Assembly (NCBI RefSeq): GCF_900111745.1
Contig: NZ_FOIJ01000017.1
Span: 62,001-126,000 of the forward strand
Reading direction: 5' to 3'
DNA from: Stigmatella erecta
Lineage (GTDB): Bacteria; Myxococcota; Myxococcia; Myxococcales; Myxococcaceae
DNA length: 64,000 nt
Positions 34,308 through 43,638 of the stretch are shown here, in pieces; the first letter of the stretch is position 1, and each line of letters starts with the position of its first letter. The notes under the pieces are model-generated. The model saw nothing but the letters and a program-made list of their open reading frames with translations. It had not been told where the DNA came from and searched no databases. The translations under genes were made by a program, and so were the position numbers.

Positions 34308-36728
34308 TTGAGCGACCTGCCCAGACTCCTGCTGTGCAGCTTCGACGTCATCCCCGGACCGTCGGGCTCGTCGCGCCGATTGACCGAGTACCTCAAGGCG
34401 TTGCCAGATCGCTTCTCGGTCGTGGTCCTCTCCGCCAAGACGCCAGATCACTCCCACATCGAGAAGTACCAGGGCGCGCGCCTGCTGCGCGTACCGGTGG
34501 GCTCCGGAGACCTGGCCTCGCGCATCCAGGCCTTCGAGCGGGCCGTGCGGCGCCAGCTCGAGAGCGAGGAGTACACCCTCGCCCACTTCATGGATCCGTT
34601 CGGCGGCTACGCCCTGTGCGAGCGCAAGGGGGACTACGGCTACCGCCTCATCTATGAGGCGCAGACCTTCTGCTCCCAGGAGCTGCCCTACACCCACCCC
34701 CAGACCGAGGGCGACAAGCGCTTCCTGGCCAAGGTCCGCCGCCAGGAGCTGTTCTGCCTGATGAACGCCGACCGGGTCATCACCGGCTCTCAAACCACCC
34801 GGGCCTACATCCAGTCCCTGGGGGCCAGCACGGAGCAGACGCGGGTCCTGCGCTCGCCGGTGGACCTGGCCCCTTACCGGCCGGAGGTGCTGGGCAAGCC
34901 GGATGGCACCCCCATGCGGCTCATGTACCTGGGCAGCCAGGCCGGGTGGCAGGGGCTGCCCGTGCTCCTGCGGGCCATGGCCCTGGCGGTGGAGCAGCAG
35001 GCGCAGGTGCGGCTGACGCTGGTGGGCGCGCGCCACCCCGACTGGCAGCCCCATTTGGAGGACCTGGCCAAGGAGCTGGGGATCCACGAGCACGTGGAGT
35101 TCCAGCCCCCGGTCCTGCACGACGATGTCGCCAAGGTGCTGGCGCTCGCGGACGTGGGCGTGCTGCCGCTGGATGACGTGGACCGCAACCGCCTCCAGGG
35201 CGGTCCCCTGGCCAAGGTCTCCGAGTACTTCGCCGCGGGAAGGCCGGTGATTACCGCGGATCTCCCCGTGACGCGCGAGCTGATCCCCGGGGATGCGGCG
35301 GTCTTCCACGCCCCGGGCAACGCCCGGGAGCTGGCCGAGCGCATCATCGAGCTGGCGCGGGACGTTGCTCGCCGCGTGGAGCTGGGACGGAGGGCCCGCG
35401 AGTTCGCCGAGCAAGAGTTCGACGCGGGCCTCATCCGGGGACAGCTCCTGGACATCTATGATGATCTGATCGGCCAGTCCCCGCCGTCCGTGTCCGCCCC
35501 GGTGGATGAACCCGCGCCCACGATGATGGGCACCCCCACGGGGCGTCTGGCCCTGATGGGCCCTTCCGAGCCCAAGCCCGCCCCCGCCGCGGGCAAGCCC
35601 CCCGCCGCGGAGGCCCCCGCCGAGCCCAGCAAGCCCCCCACGCTGCCGCCCATCCCCTGGAAGAAGGGCTCGGGGCGCGAGGAGCTCCCCCTCGTCCGGG
35701 GCCAGGTGCTGGAGGAGGGGCTCGACACCCGGCTGATCAAGACCGAGCCTGACGCGCGGCCCAACGAGCCGCCCGTGGTCATGGGGCTGCCCCTGCGGGA
35801 CAAAGCCGCCGAGGAGCGGAAGCCCGTCACGCGAGAGGGGCTGCCCGCCACCCCCCCTCCCCTCCGCCCCTCGTCCTCCTCCGCCTCCATCCGCAAGGAG
35901 GAGCCCCCGGCGCTCCCCTCCCGTTCCGTGCCCACGATCGCGGCGCAGGAGCCCCCCACCCCCATCGTCCCCCTCCAGACGCTGGAGCGGAACCGTCCGT
36001 CGGGAACCTTCCGGGCGGAGCCCCCTCCGCTCCGGCCCTCTACCTCCCTGCCCTCCGTCGGGGCGCGTGAGGCCAAGCCGGGCGCCGAGCCCCTGCCGGC
36101 ACCGGATGCCTCCGACAAGGCCCGGACCCCGGCCACCCCTCCGGCCCTGCCTCCCCGCGGCGCGCGGATGTCCGGGAGCTGGCCCGCCGTCCCCCCGAAG
36201 CCGCCCCCCAAGGCGGAACCGCCTTCCCAGGCCGCGGCCGACGAGCTTCCGGAGGGGGAAGCCCAGGAGATCTCGGACGACGAGGCTCAGGAGATTCCGG
36301 AAGCCGAGGCCCAGGCGGTCCCAGCGGCCGCCCGGCCCGAGGAGCCCGAGGAGATCAGCAACGAGGAGATCCAGGAGACGCCCGAGGTGGTGGAGGGGGT
36401 CGAGATCGCCGAGGGGGTGGATCTCAAGGAGGAGGCCCCCGTCGAGGAGGCCCCCATCGCCGTCGCGGACGACATGCTGGAGGTCTCCACCCCCGGCAGC
36501 CCCGCCCTGATCGAGGAGCCGTCCCCGCCCGCTCCGGAGCCCCCCGTCTCGGCGCTGGATCCCTGGTTTGCCCAGCTGGCCCACGGCTACTGCCCCCCAG
36601 AAGGCGCGCAGTTCGCCCGGCACACCCCGCCCACCACCTTCCCCGGACGTGATGAGGAGCCAACAGATCCGTCCCGGGAGCCGCCCGCCCCCCGCTTCCA
36701 GGGGGCCGCGCGGGGCAAGTCCTCGTGA
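34308..36728 (+). CDS. GT4-like glycosyltransferase with long Pro/acidic C-terminal tail
   Basis: About 806 residues. The first ~400 form a GT-B glycosyltransferase of the GT4 type. They begin LLLCSFDVIPGPSGSSRRLTEYL, have the acceptor-domain run AHFMDPFGGY, then a donor domain with MRLMYLGSQAGWQGLP, EHVEFQPPV, VLPLDDVDRNRLQGG and VSEYFAAGRPVITADLPV. After ~400 it has a ~400-residue Pro/Ala/Glu-rich disordered tail, ending in a very acidic EISDDEAQEIPEAEAQ/EEISNEEIQETPEV stretch. The start is uncertain: TTG at 34308 is used, a TTG at 34278 is possible, and neither has a good ribosome-binding site. It lies 108 bases before aglZ on the same strand. Sugar donor unknown. Confidence 0.85.
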   Translation: MSDLPRLLLCSFDVIPGPSGSSRRLTEYLKALPDRFSVVVLSAKTPDHSHIEKYQGARLLRVPVGSGDLASRIQAFERAVRRQLESEEYTLAHFMDPFGGYALCERKGDYGYRLIYEAQTFCSQELPYTHPQTEGDKRFLAKVRRQELFCLMNADRVITGSQTTRAYIQSLGASTEQTRVLRSPVDLAPYRPEVLGKPDGTPMRLMYLGSQAGWQGLPVLLRAMALAVEQQAQVRLTLVGARHPDWQPHLEDLAKELGIHEHVEFQPPVLHDDVAKVLALADVGVLPLDDVDRNRLQGGPLAKVSEYFAAGRPVITADLPVTRELIPGDAAVFHAPGNARELAERIIELARDVARRVELGRRAREFAEQEFDAGLIRGQLLDIYDDLIGQSPPSVSAPVDEPAPTMMGTPTGRLALMGPSEPKPAPAAGKPPAAEAPAEPSKPPTLPPIPWKKGSGREELPLVRGQVLEEGLDTRLIKTEPDARPNEPPVVMGLPLRDKAAEERKPVTREGLPATPPPLRPSSSSASIRKEEPPALPSRSVPTIAAQEPPTPIVPLQTLERNRPSGTFRAEPPPLRPSTSLPSVGAREAKPGAEPLPAPDASDKARTPATPPALPPRGARMSGSWPAVPPKPPPKAEPPSQAAADELPEGEAQEISDDEAQEIPEAEAQAVPAAARPEEPEEISNEEIQETPEVVEGVEIAEGVDLKEEAPVEEAPIAVADDMLEVSTPGSPALIEEPSPPAPEPPVSALDPWFAQLAHGYCPPEGAQFARHTPPTTFPGRDEEPTDPSREPPAPRFQGAARGKSS

Positions 36729-36836
36729 ACCAGCCAACCGAGCACGCCGCGGAAACTTCCCTGCCTTGCCAACGATAGGTAGGCTGTCCCGGTTTTCACT
36801 GCACTCTTCGCGATCCGTCGCGAATCGAAGGACTTC

Positions 36837-39800
36837 ATGGAGCGTCGGGTCCTCATCATCGAAAGCCAGAATGACTTTGCCCTCAGCATGGCCACCGTGC
36901 TCAAGAGCGCGGGTTACCAAACGGCCATGGCCACCACCGCGGCGGAAGCCCAGCGGGAGATGGAGAAGCGCCGGCCGGATCTCGTGGTGCTCCGCGCCGA
37001 GCTCCCGGATCAGTCCGGCTTCACCCTCTGTGGCCAGATCAAGAAGGGGAAGTGGGGCCAGAATCTGAAGGTGTTGCTGCTGTCCTCCGACACCGGCCAG
37101 GACGGGCTCAACCAGCACCGGCAGACGCCGGGCGCCGCGGACGGCTACCTCATCATCCCCTTCGAGATGGGGGAGCTGGCCTCGCTCAGCTCCGACATCA
37201 TGCCCCCCGGCACGGAGGACTCCGAGGATGCGTCGCTGGACTCGGCGCTGACCGGCAACGGCCCGCGCGAAGCCCCGCCGCCCATGCCTCCGCCCCTGAA
37301 GGCCCCGCCGGCCGGCGGCCCGCCCAAGCTGCCCAAGCGCGAGCGCCGCAGCGCCATCACGGACGAGGACCGGGGCTTCCTGGACCGGGCCTTCCAGTCC
37401 ATCGCGGACCGCAAGGCGGAGCTGCTCGCCGAGTCCCGCCAGCTCAAGCGCACCCCGCCCAAGCGCGAGCTGATGGGCACGCCCGAGGGCAAGATCCAGG
37501 TCCTGCGCGACGAGCTGAAGGTGCGCGAGGCACAGCTGGCGCGCCTGTCGGAGATCTGGAGCGTGCGCGAGCGCGAGCTGGTCTCCGTCGAGGACCGCCT
37601 CCACGAGAAGGACGTGGAGCTGCAGGGCCTGAAGATGCAGGTGGACGACCTGCTGCGCCGCTTCAACGAGGCGCAGTCGGCCATGCTCCAGAAGGAGCGT
37701 GAGCACGGCGCCACCGTGGATGACCTGCTCCTGCAGAAGTTCTCGGCCGAGAAGGACCTCATCGAGGTCGTCGCGGCCAAGGAAAAGGACATCAACGTCC
37801 TCAAGCGCGAGGTCAACAACCGCGACGAGGAGCTGTCGCGCCGCGCCACGGAGCTGGACACCGCGCGCGCCGAGTACGACAAGCTGGAGAAGCAGTACGG
37901 CGTGGCCACGCTGGAGTTCGAGGTCCGCGAGCAGAAGCTCGACGAGACCATCCGCGGCCACGAGACGGACATCGCCCAGCTGCGCAAGCGCGTCGAGGAG
38001 CTGGACGGCACCCTCGCCCAGACCGTCAGCGAGCGCGACCAGCGCTACGCCGAGCTGGAGGGTGAGATCCAGGCGCTCCAGGAGCGGCTGCAGCAGACCG
38101 AGCAGGAGCGCGACACCACCGTGCGCGCCCTGGAGCAGCGCGCCCTGGCCGCCGAGGACCACGGCGCCCAGTCCGACGCGGAGATCGAACGGCTCAAGGC
38201 CGAGCGCGCCGCGCTGGAGGCCCGGCTCAACCAGCAGATCTCCGAGCTGGAGGCCGACCTTGCCCGCACCACCGGGGAGCGCGATCAGCTCAAGCTCGAC
38301 AAGGACGCGCAGGAAGAAGAGCTCACCCAGCAGCTCAACGAGCGCGACGCGAAGCTCGCCACGCTCGAGCGCGAGATGGCCGACACCATCGCGCGCAACG
38401 AGCACCACGAGGCGGAGCTCAACTCCACCATCCAGCAGCACCTGGAGCGCATCGGTGAGCTGGAGGGCGAGGTCGAGGCCCTCAAGACGCACCTGGCCGA
38501 CCGCGAAGCCGAGCTGACCTCCGAGCTGGAGGCCCTCACCCAGGCCAAGAACGCGCTGGAGGCGGACCTCACCGCCCAGCTCGAGGCCTCGCAGCGCACC
38601 GGCGAGCAGCTCCAGGCGCGCATCGTCTCCCTGGACGAGACCGTCGCCCAGCGCGACAGCACCATCGAGGGGCTGCAGACGGACATCTCCGACCGCGACG
38701 CGAAGATCGCGGACCTGACGGGCAACCTGGAGGCCACCTCCCAGACCCTCACGGAGACCCAGGCCACCCTGGCCACCACGGAGGAGACCCTCTCCACCAC
38801 CCGCGGTGAGCTGGAGGCCACCTCCCAGACGCTCTCCGAGACCCAGGCCACCCTCACCCGGACCGAGGAGACGCTCTCCTCCACCCGCGGCGAGCTGGAG
38901 GCGACCTCCCAGACGCTCTCCGAGACCCAGACCACCCTGGCCACCACGGAGGAGACGCTCTCCTCCACCCGCGGCGAGCTGGAGGCCACCTCCCAGACGC
39001 TCTCCGAGACCCAGGCCACCCTGGCCCGGACCGAGGAGACCCTCACCAGCACGCGCGGCGAGCTGGAGGCCACCTCCGAGACGCTGGTGAAGACCCAGGC
39101 CACCCTGGCCACCACGGAGGAGACGCTCTCCTCCACCCGCGGCGAGCTGGAGGCCACCTCCCAGACACTCTCCGAGACGCAGACCACCCTGGCCTCCACG
39201 GAGGAGACGCTCTCCAGCACCCGCGGCGAGCTGGAGGCCACCTCCCAGACCCTCACGGAGACCCAGGCCACCCTGCAGCAGACGCTCGCGGAGCTGGCGC
39301 AGACCACCACCGTCCGGGACGAGCTGTCCGTCGAGCTGGACGACGCCCGCTCCACCCTGGAGTACACCCGCAACGAGCTCGCCCTCACCTCTCAGTCGCT
39401 CTTCACCCGCGATGGCGAGCTGAAGACGGCGCGCGGGGAGATCGACCGGCTCAGCGGCGTGCTCAGCGCCACCGAGCAGGCCAAGGCGGCCCTGGAAGAG
39501 GACCTCACCGGCCAGATTGGCCAGCTGCGCGCCGAGCTGTCCGAGACGCAGGGCAACTACGAGGCCGAGCGCTCCGCGCACCAGAAGCTCGCCGAGGAGA
39601 CCACGGCGCAGATCCAGGCGCTCACCTCCGAGCGGGATGGGCTGAGCCAGCAGCTCAGCACCACCCAGGAGACGCTGTCCTCCACCCAGGATCAGCTCGC
39701 CCAGACGCGGGACACGCTCGACGACGAGCAGACGGCGCACGAGGCCACCCAGAAGCGCGCGGCCCAGGTGCAGGCGGACCTGGAGTCGCAGCTCGCCGAC

Positions 39801-41132
39801 GCGAAGGACCACGGCCAGGAGCTGGAGTCCCACCTCGCCCACACGAAGCAGGAGCTCGGCACGCGCGTGGCCGAGGTGACGCAGCTCACCTCCCAGCTCG
39901 CGCACACCGAGGACGCGCGGCACGATCTCGAGACGCGGCTGCACACGCTCACCGAGGAGTCGCAGCGCCGCGAGGAGATGCTGCAGAACGATCTCGCCGG
40001 CAAGAGCCAGGAGCTGTCGGACACGCTGCGCAAGCTGTCCTCCGTCACCCAGGAGAAGCAGCGCCAGACCGAGGTCCTCACCCGCGAGGTGACGGCCAAG
40101 ACCGAGCAGCTCAAGCAGCTCGACGCCAAGCTGGAGCACCAGACCGCCGAGGCCAAGCGCCAGGCGGACGCGCTCCAGCAGCAGGTGGCCCAGCTCAGCG
40201 GCGAGCTGGACGGGGTCCGCAAGGAGGGCGCCGAGCAGCTGCGCCAGGCGGGCAACGCCCAGACGAAGCTCACCTCCGAGCGCGACACCCTCGCAGGCCA
40301 GCTCCAGCAGTCCGAGAGCCGGCTCCAGCAGCAGACCCAGGCGCAGGCCACCGAGCGCGCCGAGGCCAAGCGGGCCGCGGACGAGCTCGCCCGGAAGCTC
40401 GCCGCCGCCGAGGCCCGCGTCGCCCAGCTCACCCAGGAGGGCCAGCAGCGCGCCACCGAGGCCGACACGAAGCTCAAGGAGGCGCAGACGCAGCTCACCA
40501 CCCGCGCCCGGAAGATCCAGGAGCTGGAGCTGGCGGTGGAGAACTCCGTCAGCACCAAGGCCCGCCTGGAGAAAGAGCTCACCGCCAAGGCCACCGCCGC
40601 CGAGGCCAAGGCCAACGAGGCGTCCACCAAGCTCGCCACCCTCCAGCGCGAGCGCAAGGAGCTGGAGGCCAAGCAGCTCAAGGAGCTCGAGGACCTCAAC
40701 GCCAAGCAGAAGGCGGAGCTGGAGCGCCGCGACGCCATCAAGACCCAGGAAGTCGCCCGCCTGCAGCAGTCCGTGCAGGAGAAGAGCAAGGCGCTCAAGG
40801 TCGCCGAGCTGGAGCTGGCCCGCTACAAGAGCAAGTCCCCGGCGCCCGCGGGGGCTCCCGCCGCCGCCAAGCCGGGGGCGAAGCCCGCCGAGGACGAGGG
40901 CACCGCCGCCGCCGCAGCGCCTGCCCGTCCGGCCGCCAAGGCCGCGGCCCCCGCGGCACGCCCCGCCGCGGCCCCGGCCGCCAAGAAGCCCGCCGCGGCC
41001 CCGGCTCCGGAGACGGACGGCCTGCCGGAGGACTTCGGCTCGGGGGACCGCACCGTCATGGTGCCGCTGGCCTCGATGAAGAGCGAAGACGACGACTGGT
41101 CGTCCATCGTGGACGATCTGGACAAGTCGTAA
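36837..41132 (+). CDS. aglZ: AglZ gliding-motility protein (pseudo-receiver plus coiled coil)
   Basis: 1431 residues, close to the ~1400 of M. xanthus AglZ. A receiver-like domain (residues 1-120: RRVLIIESQNDFALSMATVLKSAGY, LRAELPDQSGFTLCGQ, KVLLLSSD) lacks the normal acidic cluster and phospho-Asp context, a pseudo-receiver. A ~1200-residue coiled coil follows, and the C-terminus is Ala/Pro-rich and ends acidic. AglZ is a polar scaffold of the A-motility/Agl-Glt machinery and binds MglA-GTP. From residue 631 it contains six to seven 28-residue repeats. GAAGGA sits 5-6 bases before the ATG. Its proximity to probable aglX-aglV matches the gliding locus organisation. A terminator-like hairpin follows the stop. 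Confidence 0.95.
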   Translation: MERRVLIIESQNDFALSMATVLKSAGYQTAMATTAAEAQREMEKRRPDLVVLRAELPDQSGFTLCGQIKKGKWGQNLKVLLLSSDTGQDGLNQHRQTPGAADGYLIIPFEMGELASLSSDIMPPGTEDSEDASLDSALTGNGPREAPPPMPPPLKAPPAGGPPKLPKRERRSAITDEDRGFLDRAFQSIADRKAELLAESRQLKRTPPKRELMGTPEGKIQVLRDELKVREAQLARLSEIWSVRERELVSVEDRLHEKDVELQGLKMQVDDLLRRFNEAQSAMLQKEREHGATVDDLLLQKFSAEKDLIEVVAAKEKDINVLKREVNNRDEELSRRATELDTARAEYDKLEKQYGVATLEFEVREQKLDETIRGHETDIAQLRKRVEELDGTLAQTVSERDQRYAELEGEIQALQERLQQTEQERDTTVRALEQRALAAEDHGAQSDAEIERLKAERAALEARLNQQISELEADLARTTGERDQLKLDKDAQEEELTQQLNERDAKLATLEREMADTIARNEHHEAELNSTIQQHLERIGELEGEVEALKTHLADREAELTSELEALTQAKNALEADLTAQLEASQRTGEQLQARIVSLDETVAQRDSTIEGLQTDISDRDAKIADLTGNLEATSQTLTETQATLATTEETLSTTRGELEATSQTLSETQATLTRTEETLSSTRGELEATSQTLSETQTTLATTEETLSSTRGELEATSQTLSETQATLARTEETLTSTRGELEATSETLVKTQATLATTEETLSSTRGELEATSQTLSETQTTLASTEETLSSTRGELEATSQTLTETQATLQQTLAELAQTTTVRDELSVELDDARSTLEYTRNELALTSQSLFTRDGELKTARGEIDRLSGVLSATEQAKAALEEDLTGQIGQLRAELSETQGNYEAERSAHQKLAEETTAQIQALTSERDGLSQQLSTTQETLSSTQDQLAQTRDTLDDEQTAHEATQKRAAQVQADLESQLADAKDHGQELESHLAHTKQELGTRVAEVTQLTSQLAHTEDARHDLETRLHTLTEESQRREEMLQNDLAGKSQELSDTLRKLSSVTQEKQRQTEVLTREVTAKTEQLKQLDAKLEHQTAEAKRQADALQQQVAQLSGELDGVRKEGAEQLRQAGNAQTKLTSERDTLAGQLQQSESRLQQQTQAQATERAEAKRAADELARKLAAAEARVAQLTQEGQQRATEADTKLKEAQTQLTTRARKIQELELAVENSVSTKARLEKELTAKATAAEAKANEASTKLATLQRERKELEAKQLKELEDLNAKQKAELERRDAIKTQEVARLQQSVQEKSKALKVAELELARYKSKSPAPAGAPAAAKPGAKPAEDEGTAAAAAPARPAAKAAAPAARPAAAPAAKKPAAAPAPETDGLPEDFGSGDRTVMVPLASMKSEDDDWSSIVDDLDKS
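38727..39314 (+). repeat. 84-base tandem coding repeats in aglZ (28 residues each)
   Basis: Six full and one diverging 84-base units start at 38727, 38811, 38895, 38979, 39063, 39147 and 39231. Each encodes LEATSQTL-SETQATL-xxTEETL-SSTRGE, four coiled-coil heptads with Leu at regular spacing. Units 2-6 differ by only a few residues, a sign of recent expansion or gene conversion. Unit 7 loses the pattern after 15 residues. Confidence 0.95.
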
Positions 41133-41150
41133 GCAGCGCGGAAAACCCCG

Positions 41151-41182
41151 GAGCGCGCCCTTCCCCAAGGGGGGGCGCGCTC
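41151..41182. terminator. Strong hairpin between aglZ and a convergent small gene
   Basis: A 10-base perfect stem (GAGCGCGCCC with GGGCGCGCTC), with further pairing of CCCC and GGGG inside, lies 19 bases after the aglZ stop and 14 bases before the end of the convergent small gene. There is no T-run on either side, so termination by this stem is only probable. Confidence 0.55.
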
Positions 41183-41195
41183 GACGGCGGTGGGA

Positions 41196-41408
41196 CTACA
41201 GGGCGGCGCGCGCCTCGCGCACCAGATCCTTGAAGTGCAGCGTGGCCACCACGTCCCGGAAGGTCACCTCACGGCCTTGGGCCTGCTCCTGGGCCATCCG
41301 CCACCGCGACCACAAGGTCCGGCTCGTCACATAGGCAAGCAACAGGGGAAACCCGCCCGGAAGGAGCGCCACCACCACCGCCAGCACCATCCTCAGCCAC
41401 ACCCACAT
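41196..41408 (-). CDS. Small single-span membrane protein
   Basis: 70 residues starting at the ATG at 41408 (MWVWLRMVLAVVV). One long hydrophobic stretch (about residues 3-30) with a kink PGGFP in the middle could form a hairpin. A cytoplasmic charged tail follows (RWRMAQEQAQGREV, then VVATLHFKDLVREARAAL). A longer frame from 41465 adds 19 basic residues; GAGG upstream of the shorter ATG favours it. Alone and convergent with aglZ. Not recognised. Confidence 0.6.
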   Translation of the reverse strand: MWVWLRMVLAVVVALLPGGFPLLLAYVTSRTLWSRWRMAQEQAQGREVTFRDVVATLHFKDLVREARAAL

Positions 41409-41612
41409 GACACCGCACCTCGAAAAACCGGAATACGCCCGTTTGGATGCACGCTTCGTGCCCACGTTGCGAAAAAAATTTCCGCGAGTTGTTCCAAGGG
41501 GTTGTAGGTGAGGCGCGGTCCAGGCCCTACGAAGGGCCCTTCAGAACCCTGGCATTTTTGCCACAGTGCCCCTCCCCCCCTTGGGTAAATTCCCCACCGT
41601 GAGCCCCCCGCC

Positions 41613-42554
41613 GTGAGCCCTCCCTCGACGCCCTCCCCGGTCCGCTTCTTCTCCAGCGTGGAGGACGCGGCCGCCTCCCTGGAGCAGGTGGGGTACCTGA
41701 CCTCCCCCGAGATCGCCACCGCCTGTTTTCTCGCGGACCGGATGGGCAAGCCCATCCTCGTCGAGGGCCCCGCGGGGGTGGGCAAGACGGAGCTGTCCAA
41801 GGCGCTCGCCCAGGCGCTGGGCCGCGGGTTCCTCCGGCTCCAGTGCTACGAGGGGCTGGACGAGGCCAAGGCGCTCTACGAGTGGGAGTACGCCAAGCAG
41901 CTGCTCTACACGCAGCTGTTGAAGGACAAGATCGGCGAGACGGTGGCGGGCACGTCCACGCTGGCGGAGGCGGCGGACCGGCTGGCCTCCAGCGACGCGG
42001 TCTTCTTCTCCGAGCGCTTCCTGCTGCCGCGGCCGGTGCTCCAGGCGCTGCTGTCCGAGCGCCCCGCCCTGCTGCTGGTGGATGAGATCGACAAGGCGGA
42101 TCCGGAGTTCGAGGCGTTCCTCCTGGAGGTGCTCTCGGACAACGCGGTGACGATTCCGGAGCTGGGCACCTTCCAGGCCAAGCACCTCCCGCGCGTCATC
42201 CTCACCTCCAACAACGCGCGCGAGCTGTCGGATGCGCTCAAGCGCCGGTGCCTGCACCTGCACATCGACTTCCCGGACCGGGAGCGCGAGCTGCGCATCG
42301 TCCGGGCCCGGCTGCCCCAGGTGGCCCAGGCACTCGCCGAGCAGGTGGTGGAGGCGGTGGCGGCGCTGCGCACGCTGGACCTGAAGAAGGCCCCGTCGAT
42401 CAGCGAGACGCTGGACTGGGCCCAGAGCCTGGCGCTGCTGAACGCCGAGGCGCTCAGCGCGGACGTGGTGGTCTCCACGCTCAACCTCGTCCTCAAGTAC
42501 GAGGGCGACATCGAGAAGGCCAAGGCCCACCTGTCGCAGATCGCCCAGGCCTAA
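41613..42554 (+). CDS. MoxR-family AAA+ ATPase
   Basis: 313 residues with the MoxR core: Walker A in VEGPAGVGKTELSKALA (~48-56), LQCYEGLDEAKALYEWEYAKQLL, Walker B in ALLLVDEIDKADPEFEAFLLEVL, sensor-1 Asn in ILTSNNARELSDALKRRCLHL. MoxR ATPases act as chaperone-like activators, normally beside a von Willebrand A-domain partner, but none is adjacent here. The start is a GTG at 41613; an earlier GTG at 41599 is out of frame. It is 83 bases upstream of ilvE on the same strand. Confidence 0.92.
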   Translation: MSPPSTPSPVRFFSSVEDAAASLEQVGYLTSPEIATACFLADRMGKPILVEGPAGVGKTELSKALAQALGRGFLRLQCYEGLDEAKALYEWEYAKQLLYTQLLKDKIGETVAGTSTLAEAADRLASSDAVFFSERFLLPRPVLQALLSERPALLLVDEIDKADPEFEAFLLEVLSDNAVTIPELGTFQAKHLPRVILTSNNARELSDALKRRCLHLHIDFPDRERELRIVRARLPQVAQALAEQVVEAVAALRTLDLKKAPSISETLDWAQSLALLNAEALSADVVVSTLNLVLKYEGDIEKAKAHLSQIAQA

Positions 42555-42637
42555 GCGCGGCGCGCATTCCGGCTTTGACGGGCCGGATGGCATGTGAAAC
42601 AAGGCCAGACGGCCCTCTTCAACCCAAGGATCGCTTG

Positions 42638-43585
42638 ATGAGTTCTACGTCCTCCTCCGTCCTGCGCGCGGACCAAATCTGGATCGACGGCAAATTCGTG
42701 AAATGGGACGAGGGCCACATGCACGTGATGACGCACGCGCTGCATTACGGCCTGGGCGTCTTCGAGGGCATCCGCGCCTACCGCACGCACGACGGGCGCC
42801 TGGCCGTGTTCCGCCTGCGCGAGCACATCCAGCGGCTGATGGATTCGGCGCACATCTGCATGCTGAAGATGCCCTTCACGACCGATGAACTCGTGGAGGC
42901 GTGCGTGGAACTGCTGCGCAAGCAGAAGGACCTGTTCGCCAACGGCGCCTACCTGCGCCCCATCGCCTTCATGGGCGATGGCGCCATGGGCCTGGGCGCG
43001 GTCAACCCCACCCGCGTCGTCGTCACCGCCTGGGACTGGGGCGCCTACCTGGGCGAGAAGGGCATGCGCGAGGGCATCCGCGCCAAGGTCAGCTCCTTCA
43101 CCCGCATGCACGTGAACGTGAACATGGTGCGCGGCAAGATTTCCGGCCAGTACGTCAACTCCATCCTCGCCAAGCGCGAGGCGGTGCTCGGCGGCTATGA
43201 CGAGGCGATCCTGCTGGACATCAGCGGCTTCGTGGCCGAGGCCTCCGGCGAGAACATCTTCATGGTGAACAAGAAGGGCATCATCAAGACCCCGCCCCTC
43301 TCCTCGCCCATCCTCGACGGCATCACCCGCGACACGGTGCTCAAGCTCATCCGCGACAGCGGCCGCACGGTGGAGGAAGTCACCTTCACGCGCGATGCGC
43401 TCTACATCTGCAACGAGATCTTCTTCACCGGCACGGCCGCGGAGATCACCCCGGTGCGCGAGGTGGACAACCGCATGGTGGGGGACGGCAAGCCCGGCCC
43501 CCTCGTCCAGTTCGTCCAGGACACCTACTTCCGGGTCGTCCGCGGCCAGGAACCCCGCTACGCCGACTGGTTGACCTACATCTGA
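42638..43585 (+). CDS. ilvE: Branched-chain amino acid aminotransferase
   Basis: 315 residues, a class IV PLP aminotransferase. It interconverts valine, leucine or isoleucine with their 2-oxo acids using glutamate/2-oxoglutarate. Motifs: HALHYGLGVFEGIRAY, the PLP lysine at residue 167 (MVRGKISGQYVNS), GYDEAILLD, FVAEASGENIF, and the typical IFFTGTAAEITPVREVD. AAGGA lies 9 bases before the ATG at 42638, and the longer open frame upstream is a shadow. A palindromic hairpin follows the stop (43598-43613). Confidence 0.96.
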   Translation: MSSTSSSVLRADQIWIDGKFVKWDEGHMHVMTHALHYGLGVFEGIRAYRTHDGRLAVFRLREHIQRLMDSAHICMLKMPFTTDELVEACVELLRKQKDLFANGAYLRPIAFMGDGAMGLGAVNPTRVVVTAWDWGAYLGEKGMREGIRAKVSSFTRMHVNVNMVRGKISGQYVNSILAKREAVLGGYDEAILLDISGFVAEASGENIFMVNKKGIIKTPPLSSPILDGITRDTVLKLIRDSGRTVEEVTFTRDALYICNEIFFTGTAAEITPVREVDNRMVGDGKPGPLVQFVQDTYFRVVRGQEPRYADWLTYI

Positions 43586-43597
43586 CCCCGCATCACC

Positions 43598-43613
43598 GGC
43601 CTGCCGGCAGGCC
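43598..43613. repeat. 16-base perfect palindrome after ilvE
   Basis: The 16 bases 43598-43613 are self-complementary (GGCCTGCC followed by GGCAGGCC) and start 12 bases after the ilvE stop, in a 53-base gap before the next gene. It could form a hairpin end signal for ilvE, but no T-run follows. Confidence 0.5.
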
Positions 43614-43638
43614 CCGGGTTGGGCTAAAAGACCCCCCC

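Noticed and set aside
34212-41168. A 2318-residue open frame on the minus strand opposite the glycosyltransferase and aglZ
   Set aside because: It mirrors the codon pattern of the real plus-strand genes (GC-rich third positions leave the antisense frame open), shows Leu/Gly/Arg-rich repeats copied from the aglZ repeats, and has no known domain.
42248-42637. An upstream extension of the aminotransferase frame through the MoxR gene
   Set aside because: It lies inside the MoxR coding region in another frame; the ATG at 42638 has a good ribosome-binding site and matches the family start.
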